From the NCBI RefSeq assembly GCF_026020075.1, contig NZ_CP102773.1, forward strand, positions 62,001-126,000: a stretch of 64,000 bases of DNA. Direction: 5' to 3'. Shown piece after piece: positions 9,185 through 17,583 of this stretch. The translations under genes and the position numbers were made by a program. Origin of the DNA: Bosea sp. NBC_00550. Lineage in GTDB: Bacteria; Pseudomonadota; Alphaproteobacteria; Rhizobiales; Beijerinckiaceae. The notes beneath the pieces are model-generated. The model was not told where the DNA came from and searched no databases. It was given only the letters and a program-made list of their open reading frames with translations. Each line of letters begins with the position of its first letter. Position 1 is the stretch's first letter.

Positions 9185-9301
9185 AAGGGGCGCCCCTGCT
9201 CCGGCGCCTCTCGGTGTGCCAGAGGAGGGCGAAATCGCCCTTTCACGGCCGCAGACCGTTCCCGAGAAGACCGTTGCCGGCCGGGGAACAAGGGAAACAG
9301 G

Positions 9302-9460
9302 ATGACGAGGAATCACCTCTATGAGGGGGCGACGACACCTACTGACGCAAAACTTGCTCTTTTAGACGTCGACAGCGTGGGGCTGAAGCTCTCGAGGGTG
9401 TCGGGCTTCAAGAAGGCCCGGGTCGCCGTTGCCCGCAAAATCGCCGTCATCCTCCCCGCG
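9302..9460 (+). pseudogene. Tail fragment of an IS110-family transposase
   Basis: The frame starting at 9302 reads LYEGATTPTDA, then WGLKL-type GLKLSRVSGFKKARVAVARK followed by IAVIL. This matches the end of the IS110/IS1111 transposase C-terminal domain, where KRAKVALARKLAVIL precedes the last dozen residues. Conservation stops at about 9460. The RuvC-like N-terminal domain and element ends are missing, so this is a residual trace of an insertion. Confidence 0.6.
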
Positions 9461-10279
9461 AGGCGGGAACGAATACCTGCTGGAGTTCCGCAGCCGCATG
9501 ACCGGTCGACTGACTTTACGGATCCGTCCCCCCCGGGACGTATGGCGCGGATCAGGCCGTCCCCGAAATTGCAGTGCCTTCGACGGCAACTGCGGGGGCC
9601 ACTTCGGACGACCCATCTGACGCAAGCGATCTATAGATTGACCACGGAGAGAACCCTGAACCGGCGTGTGCGCGGCCTTCATCAACCGACTTGACCGGCG
9701 CGAGCCAGGGCAGCTTTCATCGGCGTGAATGCGCTAAGAGCAGGCTATCATCTATCGCTACGCGAAAGGTGATGTGGCCGATGCAATGGGAAAAGATCAA
9801 TTTCCGCGCGGCTTGCGGAGCACTGCTCGCCAGATAAAACTCAGAATCCACTTCCCCGTCAGCATCGCCTCGCCGAGGGCCATTCGGAAAAGGTGGCTCG
9901 GCGCATCGACGTAAAAAGTACCGCCCGAGGCCATGATGGGCAGACTTGCCGCGAGAATTACAAGCGCTGCGCTGCCTCGGTAAGACGACCTTTCTGCAGA
10001 TGAGAAGGTCGGGCCGCGACCCTCTTGGTCTTGGCTGTTCGGCAAAGCCCCTGCGGGATTCCGTTCGTCCATGGCAGACTGTAGGAGACTGCCGTCCGCA
10101 AAACACAACCGCGCAAAGTGGGTAGCTCCGACGAGCAGCAGACCCCACCTTTCAACTTCGGCATCGGAAGCCTGACGGGGCTCGGCATTCGAACGGGGGC
10201 ACATTTAGCGGCGCGGCCCACGTCAATTGGGCCCAGGGTTTCAATCCAAGGGTCAGGCGCACGACTGTTAACGTGAACT
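9461..10279. other. Stretch without a supportable gene
   Basis: Several overlapping frames exist, the longest plausible one on the minus strand at 9797-10204 (135 codons). It has no recognised motif, no ribosome binding site and uneven composition, so I do not call it a gene. Confidence 0.35.
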
Positions 10280-10310
10280 GCCCGCTTCCTTCTGGCCGCG
10301 GGCTTTTTTT
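10280..10310 (+). terminator. Rho-independent terminator-like hairpin
   Basis: GCCCGC (10280-10285) and GCGGGC (10298-10303) form a 6-bp GC stem followed by eight T residues. The same stem, with a poorer T run, occurs at 12916-12939, also just upstream of a related small gene. It therefore seems part of a duplicated leader. Confidence 0.6.
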
Positions 10311-10381
10311 GTCTCAGATCAATGCGCGGGTGATGCAACTGCCTATATTTTCGGGCGCACCCCACAGCGGAGGAAGGAGCC

Positions 10382-10600
10382 ATGCCATTCTCGTCGCTGA
10401 ACGACCCCGTCGACCTTGCTCGGGCGCAGGCAGTTTTGAAGGCCGTATGGGACGAAGTCAGGTCGAGCACTCCTGATGCGTTTGAGCAGCGGCAACGGAC
10501 GCGGTTAGCCTATATCGTGGCTGCGCTTGTGGCCGTCGCGGAAGACGAGGAAGACTTGAGGCGAAAAGTCCTCGTTCTGTACAGGCAATCGGCCGTATGA
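10382..10600 (+). CDS. Small conserved-type protein, 72 aa (paralogue at 13028)
   Basis: Begins MPFSSLNDPVDLARAQAVL and contains RLAYIVAALVAVAEDEEDL and the basic end RRKVLVLYRQ. A strong ribosome binding site (GGAGGAAGGAG) precedes the ATG. A second copy near 13 kb has the same start motif, the same hydrophobic core (LAYIVAxLVAV) and the same C-terminal basic helix, so the family is real and probably helical. It is cytoplasmic or membrane-peripheral, and its function is unknown. A terminator-like hairpin lies 70 nt upstream of both copies. Confidence 0.7.
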   Translation: MPFSSLNDPVDLARAQAVLKAVWDEVRSSTPDAFEQRQRTRLAYIVAALVAVAEDEEDLRRKVLVLYRQSAV

Positions 10601-10871
10601 ACCCGGAAGAGAAGTGGAACTATGCACCAGGCGAGCCGGCAGTGTCCGATCGGCGCGTAGGACAGGGAAATCAGTAGCGGCCGTCCGTTCACCTGCGCAC
10701 GACGACGGACATCGGCTCGGAGCTCCAAAGGGGCCGGGCCTCTTGCTTCCGCCGCTAGCAAAGATGCATCGCCGGTCATGGCCAGATTTTGCTTTTTCCA
10801 GTTAGGAACTGAGATGAGGCGCCCACGTTGATGGCCCGTCGCACCAAGGTGCGTAAATCGGAGGAACCATC

Positions 10872-11192
10872 ATGAAACACACGATTCTTGGAATGGTCGC
10901 GGCCTCTGCGCTTATCGCCAGCTCGGCCGCCTTTGCCCAGACCAGCACTCAGATCACGATCGGTCAACCCGAGCAGACCCGGATCAAAGAGTACGTGGTC
11001 AAGGAGAATGTGAAGCCCGTCATGGTCAAGGAGAAGGTCACGGTCGGCGCGACCCTTCCGGCCGATGTCGAGCTTCGTGCGGCCCCTACCGATTGGGGAC
11101 CGGACGTCAGCAAATATCGCTACGTTTACACCGACAACCATGTCGTGCTGGTCGAGCCGTCGAGCCGGCGCATCGTTCATATCGTCGAGTGA
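10872..11192 (+). CDS. DUF1236 domain protein, exported, 106 aa
   Basis: Signal peptide (residues 1-22, ending AAFA-Q), then the short DUF1236 repeat region: RIKEYVVKENVKPVMVKEKV, VGATLPADVELRAAP and the closing strand YTDNHVVLVEPSSRRIVHIV. The family is common in Rhizobiales, often as envelope or stress-associated proteins, and has no known activity. GGAGGAA lies 5 nt before the ATG. A hairpin terminator follows within 16 nt, so it is transcribed alone. Confidence 0.88.
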   Translation: MKHTILGMVAASALIASSAAFAQTSTQITIGQPEQTRIKEYVVKENVKPVMVKEKVTVGATLPADVELRAAPTDWGPDVSKYRYVYTDNHVVLVEPSSRRIVHIVE

Positions 11193-11207
11193 TCGAGATC
11201 TTCCGGA

Positions 11208-11226
11208 GCCGGGTTTCAAACCCGGC
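11208..11226 (+). terminator. Hairpin after the DUF1236 gene
   Basis: GCCGGGTTT (11208-11216) and AAACCCGGC (11218-11226) form a nearly continuous palindrome that can fold as a GC stem with a short loop, 16 nt after the stop. No long T run follows. Confidence 0.65.
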
Positions 11227-11361
11227 TTCAGTCTATCCCCGCCATCGCTGGGACCGCATTTTGCCTGCACCTCAGCAGCGGCGGGGTGTTGTCAGGTTTC
11301 CAGATATAATGATTTCCGGAATTCAAATCAGTCTTTCGGAATAACTTCATAGGAGGCACTA

Positions 11362-11436
11362 ATGAACGGCGTGATTTATATTGTCGGTCTTATTGTTGTA
11401 GTACTCGTTGTCCTGTCGTTCCTCGGTCTTCGATAG
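11362..11436 (+). CDS. 24-residue single-pass membrane peptide
   Basis: ATG at 11362 is preceded by a perfect AGGAGG (11351-11356) with 5-nt spacing. The peptide is MNGVIYIVGLIVVVLVVLSF plus LGLR: one transmembrane helix with a short positive C-terminus. The stop at 11434-11436 lies 8 nt before the next gene, and both appear co-transcribed. Tiny peptides of this pattern occur in many Rhizobiales, to my recollection, and have no known role. The optimal ribosome site and tight coupling argue that it is translated. Confidence 0.8.
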   Translation: MNGVIYIVGLIVVVLVVLSFLGLR

Positions 11437-11444
11437 GAATCGCC

Positions 11445-12314
11445 ATGTCCATATCTGGAACTGACGTTGTCGTTGCCCCTGTGAGCGTCAACAAGGAGAA
11501 CCGCTCCTATGTGCAGTGGGGGCCGATCCTCGGTGGCGCGGTCATCGCCACCGCCATCTCGACCATCATGACGGTCTTCGGCTCGGCGATCGGGCTGTCG
11601 ATGGTCTCCGCCGATTTCGAGAGGAGTTCCAGCGCCACCGCACTGGCGATTGCGGGCGGCTTGTGGGCGCTTTTGGTCATGGCCTCAGCCACGATGGCCG
11701 GCGGGTATCTCGCAGGCCGCATGCGCCACCCCAGCTTCGATGCCAATGGCGAGGAGTGTAAGGTGCGCGATGCCACCCATGGCCTGCTCGTCTGGGCAAC
11801 CGGCGCGCTTCTGATCTCCGTGGTCGCAACCTCCTCGCTCTTCGGCGCAGCGAAGACGGCGGCCAGGGGCGTCGGCAACGCCAGCTCAGGCGTGGCATCG
11901 CCGGTTTCGCAGAATGTCGACCCGCTCGCCATGGCGCTCGACAACGTCATGCGTTCGAACGGCCAGCAGCCGCCGACGGCGCAGGAACGCGACGAAGCCA
12001 GCCGAATACTCGTCAACGCACTCGCGAACGGCAAGATCGAGCAGGGCGACCGGGGTTATCTGGTATCGCGACTGGCTGCGCGCGCCGGCATCGGCGAGCA
12101 GGATGCGCAGAAGCGCATCGACGATACCTATGCGAGGCTCTCGCAGGCCAAGGAAACCGCCAAGCAGGCAGCGGAGCGTGCGCGCAGGATTGCTGTTTTG
12201 ACCGCGTTCCTCACAGCGGCTGCGCTGCTGCTGGGGGCGGCGGCCGCTTCCGGGGCCGCGACGCTCGGGGGCGAGCATCGCGACGACAGCCTTCGGATCG
12301 ACCCCGCTGTCTGA
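11445..12314 (+). CDS. Conserved membrane protein (often named PhnA-like), 289 aa
   Basis: Four hydrophobic segments are seen. The first two are near residues 27-52 (ILGGAVIATAISTIMTVFGS) and 66-92. The third is near 112-133 (GLLVWATGALLISVVATSSL) and the fourth near 249-275 (LTAFLTAAALLLGAAAASGA). Between the last two lies a soluble, helical part with Gln/Ala-rich coiled-coil character (ERDEASRILVNALANGKIEQ, LSQAKETAKQAAERARR). The cytoplasmic N-terminus contains YVQWGPILGGA, typical of this Rhizobiales membrane family. It is an inner-membrane protein of unknown function, expressed with the preceding membrane peptide and followed by a terminator. Confidence 0.85.
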   Translation: MSISGTDVVVAPVSVNKENRSYVQWGPILGGAVIATAISTIMTVFGSAIGLSMVSADFERSSSATALAIAGGLWALLVMASATMAGGYLAGRMRHPSFDANGEECKVRDATHGLLVWATGALLISVVATSSLFGAAKTAARGVGNASSGVASPVSQNVDPLAMALDNVMRSNGQQPPTAQERDEASRILVNALANGKIEQGDRGYLVSRLAARAGIGEQDAQKRIDDTYARLSQAKETAKQAAERARRIAVLTAFLTAAALLLGAAAASGAATLGGEHRDDSLRIDPAV

Positions 12315-12347
12315 CTGACGCGCAGGAGCGCTCGCCTCTCAAACATA

Positions 12348-12375
12348 CCGCTCCCGTCTGCTTGCACGGGAGCGG
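12348..12375 (+). terminator. Hairpin terminator after the membrane protein
   Basis: Perfect 10-bp stem CCGCTCCCGT (12348-12357) and ACGGGAGCGG (12366-12375) with an 8-nt loop, 33 nt after the stop, followed by a short A-rich run that also permits use on the other strand. Confidence 0.8.
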
Positions 12376-12480
12376 CCAAAACACGCGTTCTTATAGCCGG
12401 TGGTTGGCGCGCCAAATTTCGACATGGAGAACAAGCTGAATCAGTTAAGCGCTCCTCTGCCGTGCCTTCCAAGGCGCCAG

Positions 12481-12783
12481 TTAGCTCTTGGATAGGCTCC
12501 AACCCGGCGTCATAGTCAGCCCGCGATTTGATCCTTGCTTCCATGGGCAGTAATCCCGGCGGACGCTATTTAGTTTCGACTTGCTTCCACGCTTTCCGCT
12601 ACTCTCAAGACGCTCCTCCGACCATTGCGCTCGATCCCGTGGCCATAGCTCTCTGATCCGCTCTTTGGCGGCCGGCGCTTCGCGGCTGAGCTTGACGGAA
12701 GCACTCAACCGCTTGGCCAATAATTCAGCCGCTTTGAGCGTTTCGAACAGATCGGGCGACTGTCCGTAAGTGGCGCCCGGCAC
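12481..12783 (-). CDS. Hypothetical protein, YxQSPD family (decayed copy?)
   Basis: From a GTG at 12783 the frame reads PGATYGQSPDLFETLKAAEL, then a charged helix with REAPAAKERIRELW. The start resembles the minus-strand gene at 17580-17846 (GPLYSQSPDIDDVVEGAQ, then FSSEAKEELRSL). In both places the gene lies upstream of and divergent from the ligase block, so they look like paralogues. The C-terminal third is Ser/Arg/Lys-rich and may be out of frame. No function is inferred. Confidence 0.35.
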   Translation of the reverse strand: MPGATYGQSPDLFETLKAAELLAKRLSASVKLSREAPAAKERIRELWPRDRAQWSEERLESSGKRGSKSKLNSVRRDYCPWKQGSNRGLTMTPGWSLSKS

Positions 12784-12915
12784 ATCCCGCGCAAGAACAG
12801 CTCTTGGCGCGACTTGTTCCTTTCGGTGCTGATTTGAACGATTTCGTAGATCCGCGGGGGACCCTCGCTGGCTCTCCTTAGCTGGTGGCGCCCTTTTTGT
12901 TTCGAGACTGTCTCC

Positions 12916-12939
12916 GCCCGCTGGCTTTTTGCCGCGGGC
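12916..12939 (+). terminator. Hairpin upstream of the second small-protein gene
   Basis: GCCCGC (12916-12921) and GCGGGC (12934-12939), matching the stem at 10280-10303. The T run after it is interrupted. It lies about 90 nt before the second copy of the small gene. Confidence 0.4.
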
Positions 12940-13027
12940 TTTCTCGTTTGGATCAAATCTTGCAACCGGGGCCGGGATTGCCTCAGGTTCGGTCGCGGCG
13001 GAGGAAGCAGCCATACCCTTCTCATCG

Positions 13028-13234
13028 ATGAACGACCCCGTTGATCTGGCTCGGGCGCAGGCGGCTTTGGAGACGGCGTGGAACGAAATCAGGCCTACAG
13101 TTGCCGCTGAGGATGCTGCGAAGGAGCGGGCGAAGCTGGCCTATATCGTGGCGGGCCTGGTTGCCGTTGTGGAAGACAGGAAGAATCTGCGGAAACGCGT
13201 CGTTGAGCGATACCAACAAACATCACTCGCTTAG
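13028..13234 (+). CDS. Paralogue of the 72-aa small protein, original start lost
   Basis: Homologous to the protein at 10382 (NDPVDLARAQAALETAW, KLAYIVAGLVAVVEDRKNLR). In the first copy GGAGGAAGGAGCC is followed by ATG CCA TTC TCG. Here GGAGGAAGCAGCC is followed by ATA CCC TTC TCA (13013), so the ancestral start has become ATA. The next in-frame ATG is at 13028, 15 nt later and at a poor distance from the ribosome site. Translation may be weak or abolished. The truncated ligase copy begins immediately after its stop. Confidence 0.5.
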   Translation: MNDPVDLARAQAALETAWNEIRPTVAAEDAAKERAKLAYIVAGLVAVVEDRKNLRKRVVERYQQTSLA

Positions 13235-13237
13235 AGA

Positions 13238-13904
13238 TCGGTTTGGCGCTCTCCAGAAGGCGCTTGGCGGGCGAGGCGGCAAGCGCTCGGCAGCGAGCGC
13301 GATGCTCTATGCCTTCGACCTGCTTTATCTCAACGGCCACGACCTCCGTTCACTCAGCCTCGATGAGCGCCGGGCGATGTGGGAGGATGGTCTCGTCTCC
13401 CAGCCGCACGGCTCGATCCGGCTCAGCCAGGAGATCAACACGGAGGGCGCTCCGTTTCTCAAGCTCGCCTGCGAGCTGGGCCTTGAGGCATCATGGCCAA
13501 ACGCCGATCGGCCCCTTATCGATCAGGACGGGGCGGCGAATGGCTCAAGATCAAGTGCGTCCAGTCTCCATCATCGGATACGAACCTCGACCGCGGCACT
13601 CGGCGGGATTGGCCGGCTGCTGCTGGCCGCTCGCAAAGCCGGCAAGCTGGTCTATGTCGGCAGCGTCGGCACCGGCTTCAGCCACACCAGCGCGACGGCA
13701 GTGCGCAAGCAGATGGACGAACTCGTTATCCTGAAGCCGGCGATCAGCCGGAGTGGGCGTCGCCAGGCCTATCGCTGGTTAAAGCCGGCGCTGGTGGCGG
13801 AAGTCGAGTTCCGTGCGTGGACCGACGACCTCAAGCTTGGACACGCGTCGTTCAAGGGCCTGCGCGAGGATGCCGATGTCGCTGAGGTCTTCGAGCTGAC
13901 CTAA
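13238..13904 (+). pseudogene. 5'-truncated, frameshifted ATP-dependent DNA ligase (LigD-type ligase domain)
   Basis: This is a decayed copy of the intact gene at 18007. Homology begins abruptly at FGALQKALGGRGGKRSAASA, so the first roughly 125 residues, including the motif I lysine (KWDGYR), are gone. A first frameshift follows GLE. The motif IV/V part (AKRRSAPYRSGRGGEWLKIK) continues in another frame, and a second shift returns to the original frame at TAALGGIGRLLLAARKAGKL. The C-terminal OB-fold region reads well to the stop at 13904. It cannot form an active ligase. Confidence 0.8.
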
Positions 13905-14230
13905 ATCCTGATGCGGCCTGCCCACGTCCTCAGCCTGGCTCGGCCTATTTTTGCGGAGGTACCGGTCCTTCAGCCAGCGTGTCTTCGCCAAAACCGCACG
14001 ATGGCGCGTCGTCGATTTCGCATCTGCCGATCACGAGCTGGGCGCCGTCAGGGCCGCGCACGGAGTAATGCTGCTCACCATTACAGTTCGGCAAAAGCTG
14101 GATCATCTCGAAAGGGCCAGGGCGGAGCGCACCGGCAAAGTTGCGCTGGAGATCGACAAAATCCCCCAGTTGATACTCCGCCCCGATCACGATTTTTCGC
14201 GCTGTGGCCTCAGACTTAGTCGGACGCACT
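13242..14230. repeat. Decayed copy of the ligase/small-gene block
   Basis: This stretch is homologous to 18373-19380 in the same order and orientation: end of a DNA ligase on the plus strand, about 45-nt spacer with the shared string GCCCACGTCCT, then a small minus-strand gene. The two copies differ by many substitutions and several indels, so the duplication is not recent. Confidence 0.7.
13945..14190 (-). CDS. Small conserved-type protein, 81 aa (paralogue at 19113)
   Basis: Reads EYQLGDFVDLQRNFAGALRP, GPFEMIQLLPNCNGEQHYSV, then RGPDGAQLVIGRCEIDD and a divergent C-terminus. The paralogue at 19113-19340 begins at an equivalent GTG, so GTG at 14190 is preferred over the upstream ATG at 14229. 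The strand-rich N-terminus (GDFVDL, IQLLP, HYSVRG) suggests a small SH3-like beta barrel, which is inference only. It is convergent with the ligase copy. Confidence 0.6.
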   Translation of the reverse strand: MIGAEYQLGDFVDLQRNFAGALRPGPFEMIQLLPNCNGEQHYSVRGPDGAQLVIGRCEIDDAPSCGFGEDTLAEGPVPPQK

Positions 14231-15440
14231 CCGGCCCGACGCCGTTTCAGGGAGGGCCATCGCCACGCATCGTGGCGAGCGAATCCTTTTAGACCTTCAC
14301 GGCGTCGGCGATTGCCGCCATCTCGTTCCCTTGCCGCCGTTGGTGAAGCCCATGAGTTCCTGCGCGCGATCGAGGGCGGCGCGCAGTTCCTCTTCGTTGC
14401 GGATCATCAATCGGCTCATGGGTGCTTAAGGGGCTCAGTAGCGCTTCGTTCCCAGCCCCTGCACCCGGTATAACCGTCGCGCCGATGGTGACGCCTTATC
14501 TACATTTTGTAGACGGCGACGTTTGCCCGGCCTAACCTCGATTTGCCGAGACTCGGCAGGAACGCCACCGCTGCACAGCCTCCCAGCCAAGCCTCAGCGG
14601 TGGCGTTTTGCTGTGTGCCTCCCGCCGCATGGGAGCCACCGCCAAGCGCCTTTAGAACATGATCGGCATCATTGAGCCGACCGCGCAATTGCAGCGCAAT
14701 CCGCGCGCTGCATTGGTGTTAGAGCGCGTTGCGTCCGCTGCTTGTTGCTTTGCGCCAAAAAGTTGCTTGCCCCTGCTCCGGGGGGATTTATCGACGCGCG
14801 CTGCCTCGCCCCATAGCCTGTGCCGTGCTCAGGTTATGATTGCGAAGCGGGCCGGGGGCGGTTGGCAACCTTGTTATTCCTTGTCAGACGCGATGCAGTC
14901 TTCTCTCGCACCGCTCCGCCCCGCTGCCTGCTCCGCACACTCCCTTACCCATGGAGTGCTCCGTTGCCCCGACCGCTCCCTTCACACGAGAGGGGTCACA
15001 GGACCGATCCCGGCTCTTTCGGCCAGTCCTTATGCGCCTGCGCCACGATCTCATCCGCGATACTCCGCGCAAGTGGTTGATTTATATGGCGCTCCCTAGG
15101 GGAAGGGGCGTCTGACCACAAAACTACCGAAAATTACGGCACTCGCGACAGCTCATCATGGGCGATGTATGACACTTTGCCTGCCAATTCGTCACGTTCT
15201 TTTTCAGACCCCCGGTTCGGCCGCCCCCGCATCCTTGGGATGCAAACTCTGCATCTGTCGAGATGCAAAGCCTGCATCCTTAGCTACGCTCGCCGGGCCA
15301 CCGTGATTCGCCGGATATCCTTCACGACCTGCTCTGCCGGCGCTTTCTCCGGCCCGGAGTTCGCTGGCGCGGTACTTCGGTTCTGTCTCATCTGCGCTCC
15401 TGAATGGCTGCGATGATCCAGAAATCCTCCCCTCCTGAAA
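14191..15440. other. Long gene-poor stretch
   Basis: About 1.2 kb with only short, Arg/Ser/Pro-rich frames on both strands, such as overlapping frames at 14659-15115 in all three plus phases, none convincing. The one structured element is a cluster of nested palindromes at 15229-15283. It is probably decayed mobile or phage DNA. Confidence 0.4.
15229..15283. repeat. Nested palindromic GATGCA element
   Basis: Two 18-bp arms, GGATGCAAACTCTGCATC (15238-15255) and GATGCAAAGCCTGCATCC (15262-15279), form an imperfect inverted repeat around TGTCGA. Each arm is itself a GATGCA...TGCATC inverted repeat, and an extra GCATCC lies at 15229-15234. The pattern suggests a multi-site protein-binding element or a structured RNA. 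No flanking gene explains it. Confidence 0.5.
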
Positions 15441-15650
15441 ACCCATAAATGGTCTCAAGGGCGCTACGGCAGACAGGCGCCCGGCTTCGCCAATTTTGGC
15501 GATATTGTCGAGGTCGTCGCCTGCAACCTGAAGAACCGCTGCGACGTGAAGCGCGAGGACGGGGAGACGGCCTACGTCGCACTCACTTGCGGCGCTCCAA
15601 AGCTCGAATTGATCACACGCCCTGCCAAGGAGAACAAGGGCCATGGCTGA
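15441..15650 (+). pseudogene. Possible C-terminal fragment of an unknown protein
   Basis: One plus frame is clearly protein-like: GFANFGDIVEVVACNLKNRC, then DVKREDGETAYVALTCGAP and KLELITRPAKENKGHG, ending at 15648-15650. There is no start codon with a ribosome binding site, and the upstream frame loses its protein character. I do not recognise the family. The three cysteines and strand-rich look suggest a small folded domain. Confidence 0.35.
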
Positions 15651-16236
15651 GAAGTAGAGCCCAGTTAGCATAAAGCACTCTCTCGGCTTTCGATGGAGTC
15701 TACGCTATTGTTCGAGACCGCTGACCGCCGCCGCTCGGCTGGTGATGAAAGGTTAGGGATGAGCAACGTCGTTCGCGAGACCTTCGCTTATTACATCGCA
15801 GAGAGCGAGAACGGCTTGTGCAAGGTGCCTTGGTTGCCGATGACATGGCACAGAGCTACGCCGCCCTCGAAGCCCGCGCCCTAGCCGCCGAAGCCGCGCT
15901 CGCTGCGGAGAGGGTACGATGCGCAAAATGCCTTGATGAGTGAGCCGCGTTTTATCGGGCTAGGGCCGACTAAGCGACCGACCCAGCATTGGCCGACGAG
16001 CGGATTTACGGTGCAGAGGCTTGCGAGAATGCAGCCGCAGCCATCCGCTCTCAGGACACCCCATGATCCGCGCCAACGGCTTCATCATCGCTCTTGCGTT
16101 TGTGGCTCTGATGTTCGTAGCGGTCTATGGGTAGCTGACAGGGGCTTGGCGATGGGACCAGGAGGCACAGCCGTCTCTTGCAGGGTGAACGCTTGCGCTG
16201 CTAGGTTCCGTTGCGTCATTCGCTCGAAGATTGATC
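15651..16236. other. Gene-poor stretch
   Basis: Short frames only. Around 15840-15930 an Ala/Glu-rich string (YAALEARALAAEAALAAER) may be the debris of a coiled-coil protein, but no gene can be delimited. Confidence 0.35.
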
Positions 16237-16773
16237 ATGACTGCGCGAGAAGCATTGGAACTGCGTCTGGCCAAAGGCGAGATGACTGAAGCCGATTTTG
16301 ATCGGCTGGCCGCTCGTCTTTCTCCTGAACCCGTCCCATAGCTTCAGCGCCGCCTACAGTTCCGGAGAAACCGGCGGCCAAATCCGGCCTTTTCGGCTGG
16401 GCCACGATGGGCGGGATCGCGCTCATCGGCATTATAGCTTTCGCGCGATTTGGCGGGGGCGCGACCTCAACAACGCTCGAAGAGAGCAAGCAGCTAAATT
16501 CGAGCAAGCCGTCAGTCGTCTATACAGTCCCACATCGCGGTGGAGTGATGCAGGTCGAAATCAAAACTTCTGGGCCTCTTGATTTTGCGCTTCTGCCGAC
16601 TGAAGCAGATTCGGCATCCCCCACGGGCCGCACAAATACATCGCGCCTTTCTACGGGTTGGCCAGCATGGGAAGTCGATGAAAGCAAACGTCGCGGCAGG
16701 CAAATACTTTTTCGAAGTGAACGCTGATCGCCATTCGAAGCCTGTTAATTTTTCGATCAGGGTAGCTCAGTAA
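16237..16773 (+). pseudogene. Frameshifted SHOCT-domain membrane protein
   Basis: The first frame (16237-16341) encodes a SHOCT-like motif, EALELRLAKGEMTEADFDRL, and ends at a premature stop. Shifted by one frame, the text continues APPTVPEKPAAKSGLFGW, a membrane helix (MGGIALIGIIAFARFGGG), then KPSVVYTVPHRGGVMQVEIK and SGPLDFALLPTEAD. It switches frame again (GIPHGPHKYIAPFYGLASMG) and finally reads MKANVAAGKYFFEVNADRHS plus KPVNFSIRVAQ to a stop at 16773. The original protein was probably cytoplasmic SHOCT, membrane helix and extracytoplasmic beta domain. At least three indels inactivate it. Confidence 0.65.
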
Positions 16774-16974
16774 CCTCGCGCTTCTTCTTCACCCCGCGCC
16801 CCCGATATCGAGCTCGGATGGTCACGCTGAAACCCGCGACGCCTGCCTCCCGACCTTCCGCAACGGCGCTACCTGACCTACATTGGCGAAGAAGGTTGGG
16901 CGGCCCACGTCGAGCACATGAGATTGCTGGGAACTCGGAGCGGAACGAAACGCTACTGAGTCCGTTAAGCGCCC

Positions 16975-17088
16975 ATGAGCCGGTTGGTGATCCGCAACGA
17001 AGACGAACTGAGCGCTGCGTTGGAGCGCGCCCGGGATCTGGTGGGTTCACGAACGGCAGCGACGAAGGCAGCGCCCGATCGCCGGTAG
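16975..17088 (+). CDS. Short frame resembling the start of an antitoxin-type protein, 37 aa
   Basis: Encodes MSRLVIRNEDELSAALERAR, then DLVGSRTAATKAAPDRR. The N-terminus resembles the opening of small HigA/XRE-associated antitoxin proteins (IRNEAEYDAALAEIE type), but no helix-turn-helix follows and no toxin gene is adjacent. It may be a truncated remnant. No good ribosome binding site is visible. Confidence 0.25.
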   Translation: MSRLVIRNEDELSAALERARDLVGSRTAATKAAPDRR

Positions 17089-17376
17089 CCATGGAATTCA
17101 AAAGCGGCCGTTCGCCAGCAGGCGACGACGGTTGTAGGCCTGGCACTCCGCAATGAGCCGGCCCTTTTTTGTTTCAGGAGCCCGTTGTGGGCGCTTCGGA
17201 ACGATTCGGGCTCCATCGTGGGGGGCTGTCAAATGCCCGGTGCGCCTACTCGGAAATCGTCAGAAGCCGGCCGGCCGCGATGCCTATTCAGCCTGTTTTG
17301 CTTCCCGCCCCGATGCCTTCTGCTCAACGCACTTGAGGCGCGTGGCCGCCGTCTTGGGAAGCCCCTCAGCCTGTAG

Positions 17377-17583
17377 TCACAATAGGAATTCCTCTGGTCG
17401 AACGATCTGAAGGGCTCGGCCTCGGGCAAGCCATGCATTCATGACATTGAGCGCAGCCTCGTGCCACACCTCGTAGTCGCCCGGCATATCGTCATGGTCG
17501 TGAGCAAGCTCCCATAGGCGGTGAAGATCTTCGGGCTCGTACCAAGGCAAGGCGACGGTGTAGGCCTCAACGGTCGGCTTCAT
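17377..17583 (-). CDS. Hypothetical protein, 68 aa
   Basis: From ATG 17583 the protein reads MKPTVEAYTVALPWYEPEDL, HRLWELAHDHDDMPGDYEVW and ends NAWLARGRALQIVRPEEFLL. It is acidic, soluble, Trp/His-rich and clearly protein-like. An upstream extension to 17625 is open but atypical. Its start overlaps the end of the next upstream minus-strand gene by 4 nt, suggesting translational coupling. I do not recognise the family. Confidence 0.55.
   Translation of the reverse strand: MKPTVEAYTVALPWYEPEDLHRLWELAHDHDDMPGDYEVWHEAALNVMNAWLARGRALQIVRPEEFLL

Noticed and set aside
9797..10204. Minus-strand frame of 135 codons
   Set aside because: No motif, no ribosome site, uneven composition and overlapping equally long frames in other phases.
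14659..15115. Overlapping plus-strand frames in three phases
   Set aside because: All are Arg/Ser/Pro-rich. Simultaneous openness of three phases reflects GC content, not coding.
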